Of a stretch of 34,883 nt of DNA, positions 17,634 to 25,060 are shown piece by piece. The stretch spans positions 1-34,883 of the forward strand of contig CAMSTW010000037.1 in the NCBI GenBank assembly GCA_947063855.1. Direction: 5' to 3'. The position numbers and the translations under genes were made by a program. Below the pieces are notes generated by a model. The model saw only the letters and a program-made list of their open reading frames with translations. It had not been told where the DNA came from and did not search any database. The DNA is from an uncultured Dorea sp. Lineage in GTDB: Bacteria > Bacillota > Clostridia > Lachnospirales > Lachnospiraceae. The stretch's first letter is position 1; each line of letters starts with the position of its first letter.

Positions 17634-19346
17634 TTATCCGATGAGAACCGTCTTCCCTTCAAAGGCAAACCCATAATGCCGGATCCGCTCTTTTGATATG
17701 CCTCTTGCGATCAGCGCCGCATCATAGTTCTTCTCATCAATCTGAGCCAGTGCGCTCTGAACCGTGTCCTCAAGGGTGTCCTCCGAATCCGGATCTCTTA
17801 CCTTGAACTCGAATATATAGGCGTCATCTTTTTCATTATTGGGTTCCATTACCACATCATAGCGCCCAAGACCGCTTTCCCTGTTCGAGGTAACCGTATA
17901 GTCAAGCCGGGCGTCCGCAATCAGTCCCAGTACGAATCCATGATAGAAACGTTCCGGCTCTGTACGTCCCGACGGGCGCTTCCCCGTATCGAAGAAGCTG
18001 AACACGGATTCAGTCATCTGATTCATGTACCGGTTCATATATCCGACATTATTGACAAGGAGCGCCTTTATAAAATCATTGTACCTGACAGAAGCATTTT
18101 TAAACCAGCCTTGTATCATCCGGCGGAATGTTTTTCTGACTTCAAGGTTTGTCAGAGACAGCTGATAGATGCTGTCCTCGTCGTCGTCAGATGCAGATAC
18201 CTGGTCCACTCTTAGATAACCGGATGCCAGAAGCAGGCTAAAGATCGCTTCGCTGCTGTCGTCTAACTGGTCGAATACGATTTCTTCATCAAGGGAGGTT
18301 TCTATATTTCTGCCTGCAAGAAGGTCTTCCATTGCCACCTTTATATCCAGAGAGCCTTCCCGGATAAATTTCCCTGCAAGGCTGTTCGAGCTGGTGTTTG
18401 CCCAATAGGCGCCGAACTTGCCGGTATCCAGATACTTGGTGATCGACCAGGGATTGTAAATATCCTTTCTGTTGCCAAAGCAGAATCCATCGTACCAGTA
18501 CCGTACCCTGTCAAGTGTATCTGAAAGGTCATATTGCTCAAGAGCCTTCTTCACTTCTTCTTCGGTGAAGCCAAATGCACTGCTGTACTTCTCCGATGTA
18601 GTCGTAACTACTTCCAGATTATTCAGGTCGGAGAAGATAGATTCCTTGCTTATCCGTGTGATGCCTGTCATGATGGCACGGCCGAGATAGTCATTCGTCT
18701 TAAAAGTCGAATTAAACATACTGCGGATAAGTGCGGTTAATTCCTGCCAGTATCCAGACACATAAGCTTCCAGGAGCGGAGTGTCATATTCATCCAGGAT
18801 AATCAATACTTTCTTATGGAAATAACGTTCCAGGTACATAGAGAGTGTATTTAGCGAAGCTGTCAGCAGAGTGTCCGGAATCCGGACTTTGGGTAACGGC
18901 TGTATGGAGTAGTTCTGAAAAGTATCGAAGCTTGCGCGTTCTTCTCTGGTCAGTGCGGAGCTGTCCTTCAGGTATGAATGGGCATTATAGGCATTTGCCA
19001 CAGCCTTGATGATGCCGTCTCTTGCGGTCTGGAGACAGTCTGCTTTTACTCCCGCGAAGCTTAAGAAGATTACCGGCCAGGTTCCCTGGAGGCTGCGATA
19101 GTATTTATCCTCCCATATAGAAAGCCCCTCAAACAGGCAGCTTCGCCCGGCATATTTCTCTGAAAAGAAGCATTCCAGCATACTCATGTTCAGAGTCTTG
19201 CCGAAACGGCGGGGGCGGGTGATGAGGGTGACGTCATCATTCTCCTCCCACCATTCTCTGATAAAATCCGTTTTATCGACGTAGAAGGCTCTGGTAGTCC
19301 TTATCTTATCAAAGCTCTGATTTCCGATAGAGATACTGGCTCTCAT
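17634..19346 (-). CDS. AAA-ATPase-like protein with C-terminal PD-(D/E)XK nuclease domain
   Basis: This is a member of the large bacterial family with an N-terminal AAA-ATPase-like domain and a C-terminal nuclease-fold domain. The P-loop is RPRRFGKTLNMSML at about residues 43-56, preceded by the family's FYVDKTDFIREWW. The Walker B region is V-L-I-I-L-D-E-Y-D-T-P-L near residue 190. The C-terminal domain shows GRYDVVMEP followed by A-Y-I-F-E-F-K-V, the D...ExK core of PD-(D/E)XK nucleases. The start at 19346 follows AAAGGAG; an in-frame ATG at 19391 has no such site. Products are often multicopy in gut anaerobes, with no settled function; defence or mobile-element roles are suspected. It is convergent with the cohesin gene and has its own promoter. 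Confidence 0.88.
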   Translation of the reverse strand: MRASISIGNQSFDKIRTTRAFYVDKTDFIREWWEENDDVTLITRPRRFGKTLNMSMLECFFSEKYAGRSCLFEGLSIWEDKYYRSLQGTWPVIFLSFAGVKADCLQTARDGIIKAVANAYNAHSYLKDSSALTREERASFDTFQNYSIQPLPKVRIPDTLLTASLNTLSMYLERYFHKKVLIILDEYDTPLLEAYVSGYWQELTALIRSMFNSTFKTNDYLGRAIMTGITRISKESIFSDLNNLEVVTTTSEKYSSAFGFTEEEVKKALEQYDLSDTLDRVRYWYDGFCFGNRKDIYNPWSITKYLDTGKFGAYWANTSSNSLAGKFIREGSLDIKVAMEDLLAGRNIETSLDEEIVFDQLDDSSEAIFSLLLASGYLRVDQVSASDDDEDSIYQLSLTNLEVRKTFRRMIQGWFKNASVRYNDFIKALLVNNVGYMNRYMNQMTESVFSFFDTGKRPSGRTEPERFYHGFVLGLIADARLDYTVTSNRESGLGRYDVVMEPNNEKDDAYIFEFKVRDPDSEDTLEDTVQSALAQIDEKNYDAALIARGISKERIRHYGFAFEGKTVLIG

Positions 19347-19417
19347 CCGTGTATGCACTCCTTTCCGGGGGAAATATTCATTAGAAATCAATTGGCGTCA
19401 ACAATGATTATGACCCA

Positions 19418-19446
19418 ATTTTAGCATAGGAAATCGTGTATATCAA
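19418..19446 (-). promoter_or_regulatory. Sigma-A type promoter of the AAA-ATPase-like gene
   Basis: On the minus strand TTGATA (19446-19441), a 17-base spacer and TAAAAT (19423-19418) make a good vegetative promoter about 70 bases before the ATG at 19346. Confidence 0.65.
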
Positions 19447-19559
19447 GGCGTTTGGCGGGCTGCAAAATAAATTTGCGTAAATTCAAAAGCATTTTGCTGG
19501 TCATTTTGGCTGATATATATTACACTTTAAGAAGCTTCTATAGTAGTCTGCAGCAGTGC

Positions 19560-19655
19560 ATTCTATCTAAGGCGGCTGAGCTTGCGAAGATATATCAGAT
19601 CAGCCTGGACGACCTTGTGGGTGAACAGGTTGGAAGTATTTTTATAAACCGGTGA
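19560..19655 (+). pseudogene. Remnant of an XRE-type regulator C-terminus
   Basis: The reading frame ending at 19655 encodes KAAELAKIYQISLDDLVGEQ, the pattern found at the end of XRE/Cro helix-turn-helix regulators (A-x-x-L-A-K-x-x-x-I-S-L-D-D-L-V-G). Nothing upstream in the same frame resembles the DNA-recognition helices and there is no ribosome binding site at a suitable distance. I read it as a decayed fragment; chance similarity over 20 residues is possible. Confidence 0.4.
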
Positions 19656-19749
19656 AGATGCGAGGTGTGGAAAATATTATTAATGATATAAAAGAGATTG
19701 AGAAAAGTACAGATGGTCTTTTCTCATCCATTATACGAGGAGAAACAGT

Positions 19750-20841
19750 ATGAGTGATACTAAAATGGAAATAATAACATCTATGAATTATTCAAACACA
19801 GACAATATTTTGTCAGATATGAAAAATATCATAGAAGCGGCACAACATCAGGCGTATCAGGCAGTGAATACTACATTAGTTAAAAGAAATTGGTTGATAG
19901 GATACCGTATTGTTGAAGAGGAATTGAAAGGAACCACCCGAACAGACAACTACGGAAAAGAGATAATGAAAGTATTGTCAAAGTCATTAACAGAAGAATA
20001 CGGGAAAGGTTTTGATGTTAGCAGCTTATACAAATTTAAGAGGTTTTATGAGGTTTTTCCTGACATTTTGGACTCACTGAGTCCAAAATCTTCTGGACAG
20101 ATTTTGTCATGGACACATTACAGAGTTCTGTTGCAGGTGGAAGATATGGAAGCAAGAAAATGGTATGAAAAAGAAGCATATCAACAGACTTGGAGTGTGC
20201 GGACATTACAGAGAAACATATCTTCTCAATATTATTATAGGATGCTTCAGACGCAAAAGCCTAATATAATTGAAGCAGAAATGAAAACGTTAACTGGTAA
20301 TTATCAAAATGAAAAGTATGAATTTATAAAGAATCCGGTTATAGCAGAATTCCTGGGAATGCCACAAAGCAATGGCTTTACAGAAAGTGATTTGGAATCA
20401 AGTATATTATCTAATTTGCAAAAGTTCTTAATGGAACTTGGAAAGGGATATGCTTTTGTTGCAAGACAGCAGCATATCAGGACTGAAAAAGAAGATTATT
20501 ATATAGATTTGGTATTCTATAACTATATTTTAAAATGCTTTGTGTTAATTGATCTAAAAACAGAGAAAATTACGCATCAAGATGTGGGTCAGATGGATAT
20601 GTACATTCGTATGTATGATGATTTGAAGCGTAGTGAAGGAGATAATCCAACGATAGGAATTGTATTGTGCTCAGATACAGATGAAGATATAGCAAGATAT
20701 TCTGTTCTTCATGGAAATGAACAACTTTTTGCGTCAAAATATAAGCTATATCTTCCTACAGAAGAAGAACTAAAGGCAGAGATTGAAACACAAAAGATGT
20801 TATTTCAGTTGCAGCAGCAGGAAAAAGAGGAACAGGAATAA
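19750..20841 (+). CDS. YhcG-family (DUF1016) PD-(D/E)XK nuclease-like protein
   Basis: The 363-residue product has the two-domain layout of the YhcG/DUF1016 family. The N-terminal part (about 20-170) contains VNTTLVKRNWLIGYRIVEEE and LSWTHYRVLLQVED. The C-terminal nuclease fold has YYIDLVFYN (about 250-258), VLIDLKTEK (about 265-273) and DVGQMDMYI (about 278-286), which supply the D, D-x-K and Q residues of a PD-(D/E)XK active site. The end is Gln/Glu-rich. Base composition is much more AT-rich than the flanking genes, a sign of recent transfer. Family members occur beside restriction-modification systems and phage elements; the role here is unknown. A GAGGAG site precedes the ATG. Confidence 0.88.
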   Translation: MSDTKMEIITSMNYSNTDNILSDMKNIIEAAQHQAYQAVNTTLVKRNWLIGYRIVEEELKGTTRTDNYGKEIMKVLSKSLTEEYGKGFDVSSLYKFKRFYEVFPDILDSLSPKSSGQILSWTHYRVLLQVEDMEARKWYEKEAYQQTWSVRTLQRNISSQYYYRMLQTQKPNIIEAEMKTLTGNYQNEKYEFIKNPVIAEFLGMPQSNGFTESDLESSILSNLQKFLMELGKGYAFVARQQHIRTEKEDYYIDLVFYNYILKCFVLIDLKTEKITHQDVGQMDMYIRMYDDLKRSEGDNPTIGIVLCSDTDEDIARYSVLHGNEQLFASKYKLYLPTEEELKAEIETQKMLFQLQQQEKEEQE

Positions 20842-20925
20842 GTGAGTAATGAGAGTTGCACAAAATGATGGAGACGGTAAGCAGGAAGAAGAAGCTTACG
20901 AAGGTATTCAGAATAGACAATATCA

Positions 20926-20946
20926 GCGGGATTAATGAAATCCCGC
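20926..20946. terminator. Hairpin between convergent YhcG and rubrerythrin genes
   Basis: GCGGGATT (20926-20933) and AATCCCGC (20939-20946) form a perfect 8-bp stem with a 5-base loop. Weaker pairing of the flanks extends it. It serves as a likely terminator for rubrerythrin and possibly for the YhcG gene. Confidence 0.65.
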
Positions 20947-20956
20947 ATACTATCTA

Positions 20957-21496
20957 TTAATAATTCTCCGCCTTAATCTGGAAATAGGATTGCGGGTGTG
21001 CGCATACCGGACATACTTCCGGCGCCTTCTTACCGACTGTAATGTGTCCGCAGTTGGAGCACTGCCAGATACATTCTCCGTCTCTTGAGAATACAAGACC
21101 GTCTTCAATGTTGGCAAGGAGCTTCCGGTATCTCTCTTCGTGCTCCTTCTCAATCTTGCCGACTTCTTCAAACAGGGCGGCGATATCATCGAAGCCTTCT
21201 TCTTTCGCGTCCCTGGCAAATGCTGCGTACATATCTGTCCATTCGTAATTCTCGCTGTCTGCTGCATCCTTCAGGTTCTCAATGGTGGACGGTACTGCAC
21301 CACCATGGAGAAGCTTGAACCAGATCTTGGCGTGTTCCTTCTCATTTGCGGCAGTCTCCTCGAAAATATTGGCGATCTGGACATAACCGTCCTTTTTGGC
21401 CTTGGATGCATAGTAGTTGTACTTATTCCTTGCCTGTGACTCGCCCGCGAATGCGGCCTGCAGATTAGCTTCTGTCTTACTTCCTTTTAATTCCAT
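20957..21496 (-). CDS. rbr: Rubrerythrin
   Basis: The 179-residue product is a peroxide-reducing non-haem iron protein of anaerobes. The N-terminal four-helix ferritin-like domain carries the two diiron motifs, E-x-x-A-x-x-E-K-E-H near residue 50 and E-V-G-K-I-E-K-E-H near residue 115. The C-terminal rubredoxin-like domain binds one iron through C-S-N-C and C-P-V-C. Length and layout are canonical. The ATG follows AGGAGG by 9 bases, and a vegetative promoter with an overlapping palindrome lies just upstream, which suggests peroxide or iron control. Confidence 0.96.
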   Translation of the reverse strand: MELKGSKTEANLQAAFAGESQARNKYNYYASKAKKDGYVQIANIFEETAANEKEHAKIWFKLLHGGAVPSTIENLKDAADSENYEWTDMYAAFARDAKEEGFDDIAALFEEVGKIEKEHEERYRKLLANIEDGLVFSRDGECIWQCSNCGHITVGKKAPEVCPVCAHPQSYFQIKAENY

Positions 21497-21515
21497 AATT
21501 CATATCCTCCTTAAG

Positions 21516-21546
21516 TTCAATAATAGTAATAATTGCTATTATTGAA
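21516..21546 (-). promoter_or_regulatory. Palindrome at the rubrerythrin transcription start, candidate operator
   Basis: TTCAATAATAG (21516-21526) and CTATTATTGAA (21536-21546) form a perfect 11-bp inverted repeat with a 9-base AT-rich spacer. It lies directly downstream of the -10 box and covers the predicted start of transcription. AT-rich palindromes of this kind fit Fur/PerR-type repressors, but the match to a PerR box is only approximate. Confidence 0.5.
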
Positions 21547-21547
21547 T

Positions 21548-21575
21548 ATTATACCATATAATTCCTGTATTGCAA
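21548..21575 (-). promoter_or_regulatory. Rubrerythrin promoter
   Basis: On the minus strand TTGCAA (21575-21570), a 16-base spacer and TATAAT (21553-21548) form a good vegetative promoter, about 45-50 bases before the start codon. Confidence 0.7.
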
Positions 21576-21640
21576 GTACTAACTTGTTTTTTAAAAAATA
21601 TTCCGCCACACAGGCAGAATTAAAAAAATGATGCAAGGTT

Positions 21641-21669
21641 TTGACATGTTCAATCGTATTCTATATAAA
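21641..21669 (+). promoter_or_regulatory. Promoter of the secreted Cys/Gly-rich protein gene
   Basis: TTGACA (21641-21646), a 17-base spacer and TATAAA (21664-21669) form a near-consensus sigma-A promoter. The ATG of the next gene follows at 21705. Confidence 0.7.
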
Positions 21670-21704
21670 ATAAATAATAAGCATTTTGTGGAGGTTATAA
21701 AGTA

Positions 21705-22364
21705 ATGAAAAAATTAATGGCGTTAGGTGCGGCAGGGATATTATCATTGGCAATGGGGACGACCGTATTTGCGGCAGATTCTTTGGGCGGATATTCCTGC
21801 GCCATGATTGGACATCACAGGAATCATATCAGCTATATTGATTCTCTGGTCTATGCGAAGAACTACTGTGATAATTATACTGCATCAGTTGATGTATTAA
21901 AGTCTGCAGGGACATATGCCGCGGGATACCAGGGATGTAATCTCTCAGACCAGGTTTGCCAGAATAACGGCGTATGTGTACAAGGATGTCCCGGCGGATA
22001 TGTAGATGCGGACGGGAACGGGATCTGTGACAGCTGCGAGGCGGCAGGGTATCATGGCTATTGTGACAATTTTGTAGATGCAGACGGGAACGGCGTATGT
22101 GATAACTTGCATAACGGATATTATTGTGGTAATGTAGATGGAAGCGGCAATAATGGGAACTATGGCGCTGGTAATGGAAGCGGCAACGGCGGAAATTATG
22201 AATCTGACAATGGAAGCGGCAACAGCGGGAACTATGGCTTTGGCAACGGTAACAGCAACGGTAACAGCAACAGTTCAGGAGCCGGCTATGGCGCTGGTTA
22301 TGGCGGCGGGCATCATTCCGGCGGACACCACGGCGGCGGACAGGGAAGAGGATGTCGGCGGTAG
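21705..22364 (+). CDS. Secreted Cys-rich protein with DxDxNGxCD repeats and Gly/Asn/His tail
   Basis: The 219-residue product has a signal peptide (cut near VFA-AD, residue 24), a Cys-rich middle and a low-complexity tail. Two copies of Y/F-V-D-A-D-G-N-G-I/V-C-D (about 104-114 and 125-135) look like calcium-binding loops of the kind seen in short extracellular proteins of Firmicutes. The tail after about residue 145 is Gly/Asn/Ser repeats that end in a His/Gly cluster. No enzymatic domain is visible. A strong promoter and GGAGG site precede it and a strong hairpin follows. It sits just upstream of an ECF sigma/anti-sigma pair whose membrane protein ends in a similar Gly/Asn/His tail, so the three may form one signalling module. 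Confidence 0.75.
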   Translation: MKKLMALGAAGILSLAMGTTVFAADSLGGYSCAMIGHHRNHISYIDSLVYAKNYCDNYTASVDVLKSAGTYAAGYQGCNLSDQVCQNNGVCVQGCPGGYVDADGNGICDSCEAAGYHGYCDNFVDADGNGVCDNLHNGYYCGNVDGSGNNGNYGAGNGSGNGGNYESDNGSGNSGNYGFGNGNSNGNSNSSGAGYGAGYGGGHHSGGHHGGGQGRGCRR

Positions 22365-22399
22365 AGTGTGTATGTCTGGCAAGGCAGATCAGAAGATAA

Positions 22400-22447
22400 C
22401 AGTATAACCCACACGAAATAATCTTATGTTTCGTGTGGGTTATACTG
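22400..22447 (+). terminator. 19-bp hairpin between the secreted-protein gene and the ECF sigma gene
   Basis: CAGTATAACCCACACGAAA (22400-22418) pairs perfectly with 22429-22447 across a 10-base loop; GATTTGTTTG follows. It is a likely terminator, lying only 28 bases before the sigma factor ATG. Confidence 0.75.
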
Positions 22448-22474
22448 ATTTGTTTGAAGGAAAGGGAATGAGAG

Positions 22475-22960
22475 ATGCGAAGCGAAGCAGAGGTGAACCG
22501 CGCAGTAGAGGAATACGCGGATATGATTAAGAGAGTCTGCTTTTATCATCTGAAAAATCAGGCTGATACGGAAGATGTGTTTCAGAATGTCTTCTTAAAA
22601 TACATGTTATACGAGGGAGGCTTCACTGATTGGGAGCATGAGAAGGCGTGGCTGCTTCGCGTTGCAATCAATGCCTGTAAGGATTATCTGAAGAATTTCT
22701 TCAGGCGGAGTGTGGTTTCCTTCGAGACACTAAAGGAGATAGAGGCAGAAGAGCAGGATGAACACAGAGAGGTTCTGGCGGCAGTCCTGTCTCTTCCGGC
22801 CAAGTATAAGGATGTGATCTATCTGCACTATTATGAAGGATATTCGGCGGCAGAGATAGGGAAGATTCTTGGAAAGAAAGAGAATACGATCTATTCGCTT
22901 CTCTCGCGGGGAAGGGAGAGGCTTAGAGAGATGCTGGGAGGTGATGGAATTGACGAATAG
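22475..22960 (+). CDS. ECF-type RNA polymerase sigma factor
   Basis: The 161-residue product has sigma region 2 (about 10-75, with the A-D-T-E-D-V-F-Q-N-V-F motif that contacts the -10 element and core polymerase) and region 4 (about 105-155, with the helix-turn-helix Y-S-A-A-E-I-G-K-I-L-G and N-T-I-Y-S-L-L-S-R-G-R). There is no region 3, as expected for the extracytoplasmic function group. The ATG follows AAGGAAAGGGA. The 3' end overlaps the anti-sigma gene, so production of the two is coupled. Its target promoters are not evident; autoregulation is usual for such pairs. Confidence 0.93.
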   Translation: MRSEAEVNRAVEEYADMIKRVCFYHLKNQADTEDVFQNVFLKYMLYEGGFTDWEHEKAWLLRVAINACKDYLKNFFRRSVVSFETLKEIEAEEQDEHREVLAAVLSLPAKYKDVIYLHYYEGYSAAEIGKILGKKENTIYSLLSRGRERLREMLGGDGIDE

Positions 22961-23963
22961 GATATACGATGCTTTTGAAAATATCAGGGCGGATGAACAA
23001 CAGAAAGAGGCTACAAAGAGATTTTTAAGAGAAAAGTCCAGGTCAGGGGGAAGTATTCGCCCGCATCACCTGGCGGTGAAGTATGCGGTATCTGCAGCCT
23101 GTGCAATGTTGATTCTGATAATCGGAGGCGTTGGATTCTCCTGGGTGCGCATGCCGGTATCCTATGTGAGTATTGATGTCAATCCGTCTATTGAACTGGG
23201 GCTGAACCGTTTCGACAGGGTGGTATCTGTGGAAGCGTATAATGCGGAAGGGGAAGCGATCTTAAGCGGCCTGCCTCTGAAAGGGAAGAGGTATACGGAG
23301 GCGATCGATGCGGTTATCGGATGTGAGGAAATGAAAGCCTATCTTACAGATACCTCTGAACTGGTTCTGACGGTGGTGGCGGATTCGGCGCGGGAGGCGA
23401 AGCTGACGGCTGGCGTGAAAGCCTGTACCAGTCATGTGGAGGGAGGCTGTCATAATATGCAGGCAGATATCAATATGGCGCCGCAGGCTCACCAGAGCGG
23501 ATTATCCTGCGGAAAATATAATGCATATCTCAGACTTTCCCGGTACGACAGTTCGATTACGATTGAGGATTGCCAGGAGATGAGTATGGCGCAGATACAG
23601 GAAAAGCTCAGAGAATATGAGACGGGAAGCATAGATGAAGGAACCGGTGGGAATGCCGGAGACAGTGAAAGCAATGAGGATGCCGGAAACGAAGGAAGCA
23701 CAGGGAATGCCGGAGACTGTGGAAGCAACGGAGGCGCCGGAAACGAAGGAAGCACAGGGAATGCCGGAGACTGTGGAAGCAACGGAGACGCCGGAGACGG
23801 AGGATACAATGGTAACGCGGGAAACAACGGAACCGACGGATACCGGGGGACCGGAATGAACAGCGGGGGAGACGGCGAAAACCACGGGAATGGTCACGGC
23901 GCCGGAAATGGCCCGGCATCGGACCAAAGAGGCCATCATCACAGAGGCGGCTCACATGAATAA
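22950..23963 (+). CDS. Membrane anti-sigma factor with RsgI-like extracellular domain
   Basis: The product (337 residues from TTG 22950) has a cytosolic segment of about 45 residues, one membrane helix (about 44-66, AVSAACAMLILIIGGVGF) and an outside domain opening with SYVSIDVNPSIELGLNRFD, the signature of RsgI-type anti-sigma proteins. The remaining about 120 residues are Gly/Asn/Ser/Glu repeats ending in a His-rich tail. The TTG lies 8 bases after GGGAGG, whereas an ATG at 22944 is too close to it; I therefore prefer TTG. It overlaps the sigma gene by 11 bases. RsgI proteins normally pair with SigI; here the partner is an ECF sigma. By analogy it holds the sigma factor until an outside signal arrives. 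Confidence 0.82.
   Translation: MTNRIYDAFENIRADEQQKEATKRFLREKSRSGGSIRPHHLAVKYAVSAACAMLILIIGGVGFSWVRMPVSYVSIDVNPSIELGLNRFDRVVSVEAYNAEGEAILSGLPLKGKRYTEAIDAVIGCEEMKAYLTDTSELVLTVVADSAREAKLTAGVKACTSHVEGGCHNMQADINMAPQAHQSGLSCGKYNAYLRLSRYDSSITIEDCQEMSMAQIQEKLREYETGSIDEGTGGNAGDSESNEDAGNEGSTGNAGDCGSNGGAGNEGSTGNAGDCGSNGDAGDGGYNGNAGNNGTDGYRGTGMNSGGDGENHGNGHGAGNGPASDQRGHHHRGGSHE
23682..23789 (+). repeat. Two tandem 54-bp repeats in the anti-sigma tail
   Basis: The 54-base unit beginning GCCGGAAACGAAGGAAGC occurs at 23682-23735 and again at 23736-23789, almost identical. It encodes 18 residues (A-G-N-E-G-S-T-G-N-A-G-D-C-G-S-N-G-G/D). Diverged partial copies flank it on both sides, so the tail length probably varies between strains. 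Confidence 0.85.
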
Positions 23964-24058
23964 GGCTGAATAAATGTCGTTTTGGAGTGGAGAAATACGG
24001 GAAATGGTGGTAAAATATGTAGCGTAAGAGTCGAAATATATCATGTGGAGGAAGGTAT

Positions 24059-25060
24059 ATGAAGGAATTTCCATTTTTGATGTATACGGCGGAGGAAAAT
24101 GACGTAACAGTCAATGCAATACTGAAGGATGAGACAATCTGGCTGTCCCAGAAGGGGATGGCGGAGTTGTTTGGATGCAGTTCAGATAATATATCACTTC
24201 ATTTAAAAAATATTTTTAATGAAGGAGAACTACAAAAAGAAGCAGTTACCGAGAAATTCTCGGCAACTGCTTCTGATGGCAAAAATTATCTTACACAGTT
24301 TTATTCGTTGGACGCCATCATTTCCGTAGGCTACCGTGTCAATTCAAAGCGGGCAACGCATTTTCGTATATGGGCGACCAGGGTGCTGCGGGAGTATATG
24401 ATCAAGGGATTTGCCCTGGATGACGAACGCCTGAAGCAGGGAAAGACTGCCTTTGGGAAGGATTACTTCAAAGAGTTGCTGGAGAGAGTCCGCTCCATCC
24501 GGGCGAGCGAACGGCGGATCTGGCAGCAGATTACGGATATCTTTGCCGAGTGCAGTATTGACTATGATAAGGACTCTGCGGTCACGCGGGAGTTTTACGT
24601 CATGGTTCAGAATAAGTTCCACTATGCAATCACGAAGCATACGGCTGCGGAGCTTATTTATCATAAGGCAGACCATGAGAAGGAGCACATGGGGCTGATA
24701 ACGTGGAAAAATTCTCCGGACGGACGAATCTTGAAATCAGACGTGGCGGTGGCGAAGAATTATCTGGATGAGAAGCAGATCCGGCAGCTGGAGAGGGCAG
24801 TGACGGGATATTTTGATTACATAGAAGATCTGATTGAGCGGGAAAATACCTTTACGATGGAAGAATTCTCTGCCAGTGTCAATGAATTCCTGGCTTTCCG
24901 GAGATATGAGGTTCTGCCGGACAAGGATAAGGGCAGGGTGTCCAGAAGGGATGCGCTTTACAAGGCATACAGGGAATATGATATTTTCAACAGGACGCAG
25001 GCGATCCATTCGGATTTTGATGAGATGGTGAAGAAGGTTCTGGGAGAAGGGATAGAGTGA
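24059..25060 (+). CDS. RhuM-family protein
   Basis: The 333-residue product belongs to the RhuM (virulence-associated) family. The N-terminal half has a KilA-N/helix-turn-helix-like region, I-W-L-S-Q-K-G-M-A-E-L-F-G, then ISLHLKNIFNEGEL and SLDAIISVGYRVNSKRATHF, with RIWATRVLREYMIKGFALDD closing the conserved domain near residue 125. The C-terminal half contains a Fic-like or Death-on-curing-like pattern (ITKHTAAELIYHKADHEKEH) of unproven function. Family members are common on islands and phage; biochemical role is unknown. GGAGG precedes the ATG. The stop overlaps the GTG start of the MATE gene. A long palindrome sits inside the coding region (24239-24273). Confidence 0.88.
   Translation: MKEFPFLMYTAEENDVTVNAILKDETIWLSQKGMAELFGCSSDNISLHLKNIFNEGELQKEAVTEKFSATASDGKNYLTQFYSLDAIISVGYRVNSKRATHFRIWATRVLREYMIKGFALDDERLKQGKTAFGKDYFKELLERVRSIRASERRIWQQITDIFAECSIDYDKDSAVTREFYVMVQNKFHYAITKHTAAELIYHKADHEKEHMGLITWKNSPDGRILKSDVAVAKNYLDEKQIRQLERAVTGYFDYIEDLIERENTFTMEEFSASVNEFLAFRRYEVLPDKDKGRVSRRDALYKAYREYDIFNRTQAIHSDFDEMVKKVLGEGIE
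24239..24273. repeat. 17-bp near-perfect palindrome inside the RhuM gene
   Basis: GAAGCAGTTACCGAGAA (24239-24255) faces TTCTCGGCAACTGCTTC (24257-24273) with one mismatch and a single central base. It encodes part of E-A-V-T-E-K-F-S-A-T-A-S-D-G, which fits the family, so the gene is not interrupted. Confidence 0.85.

Noticed and set aside
17634..19346. AAA-ATPase-like gene as the transposase of a mobile element
   Set aside because: No terminal inverted repeats or target duplications are visible around it, and the domain pattern is not a transposase.
23682..23789. Possible CRISPR array
   Set aside because: Only two head-to-tail copies with no spacers, in frame within a gene.
23502..24114. Minus-strand frames opposite the anti-sigma tail
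   Set aside because: They arise from the repeat-rich Gly/Asn coding sequence on the other strand; no start signal.
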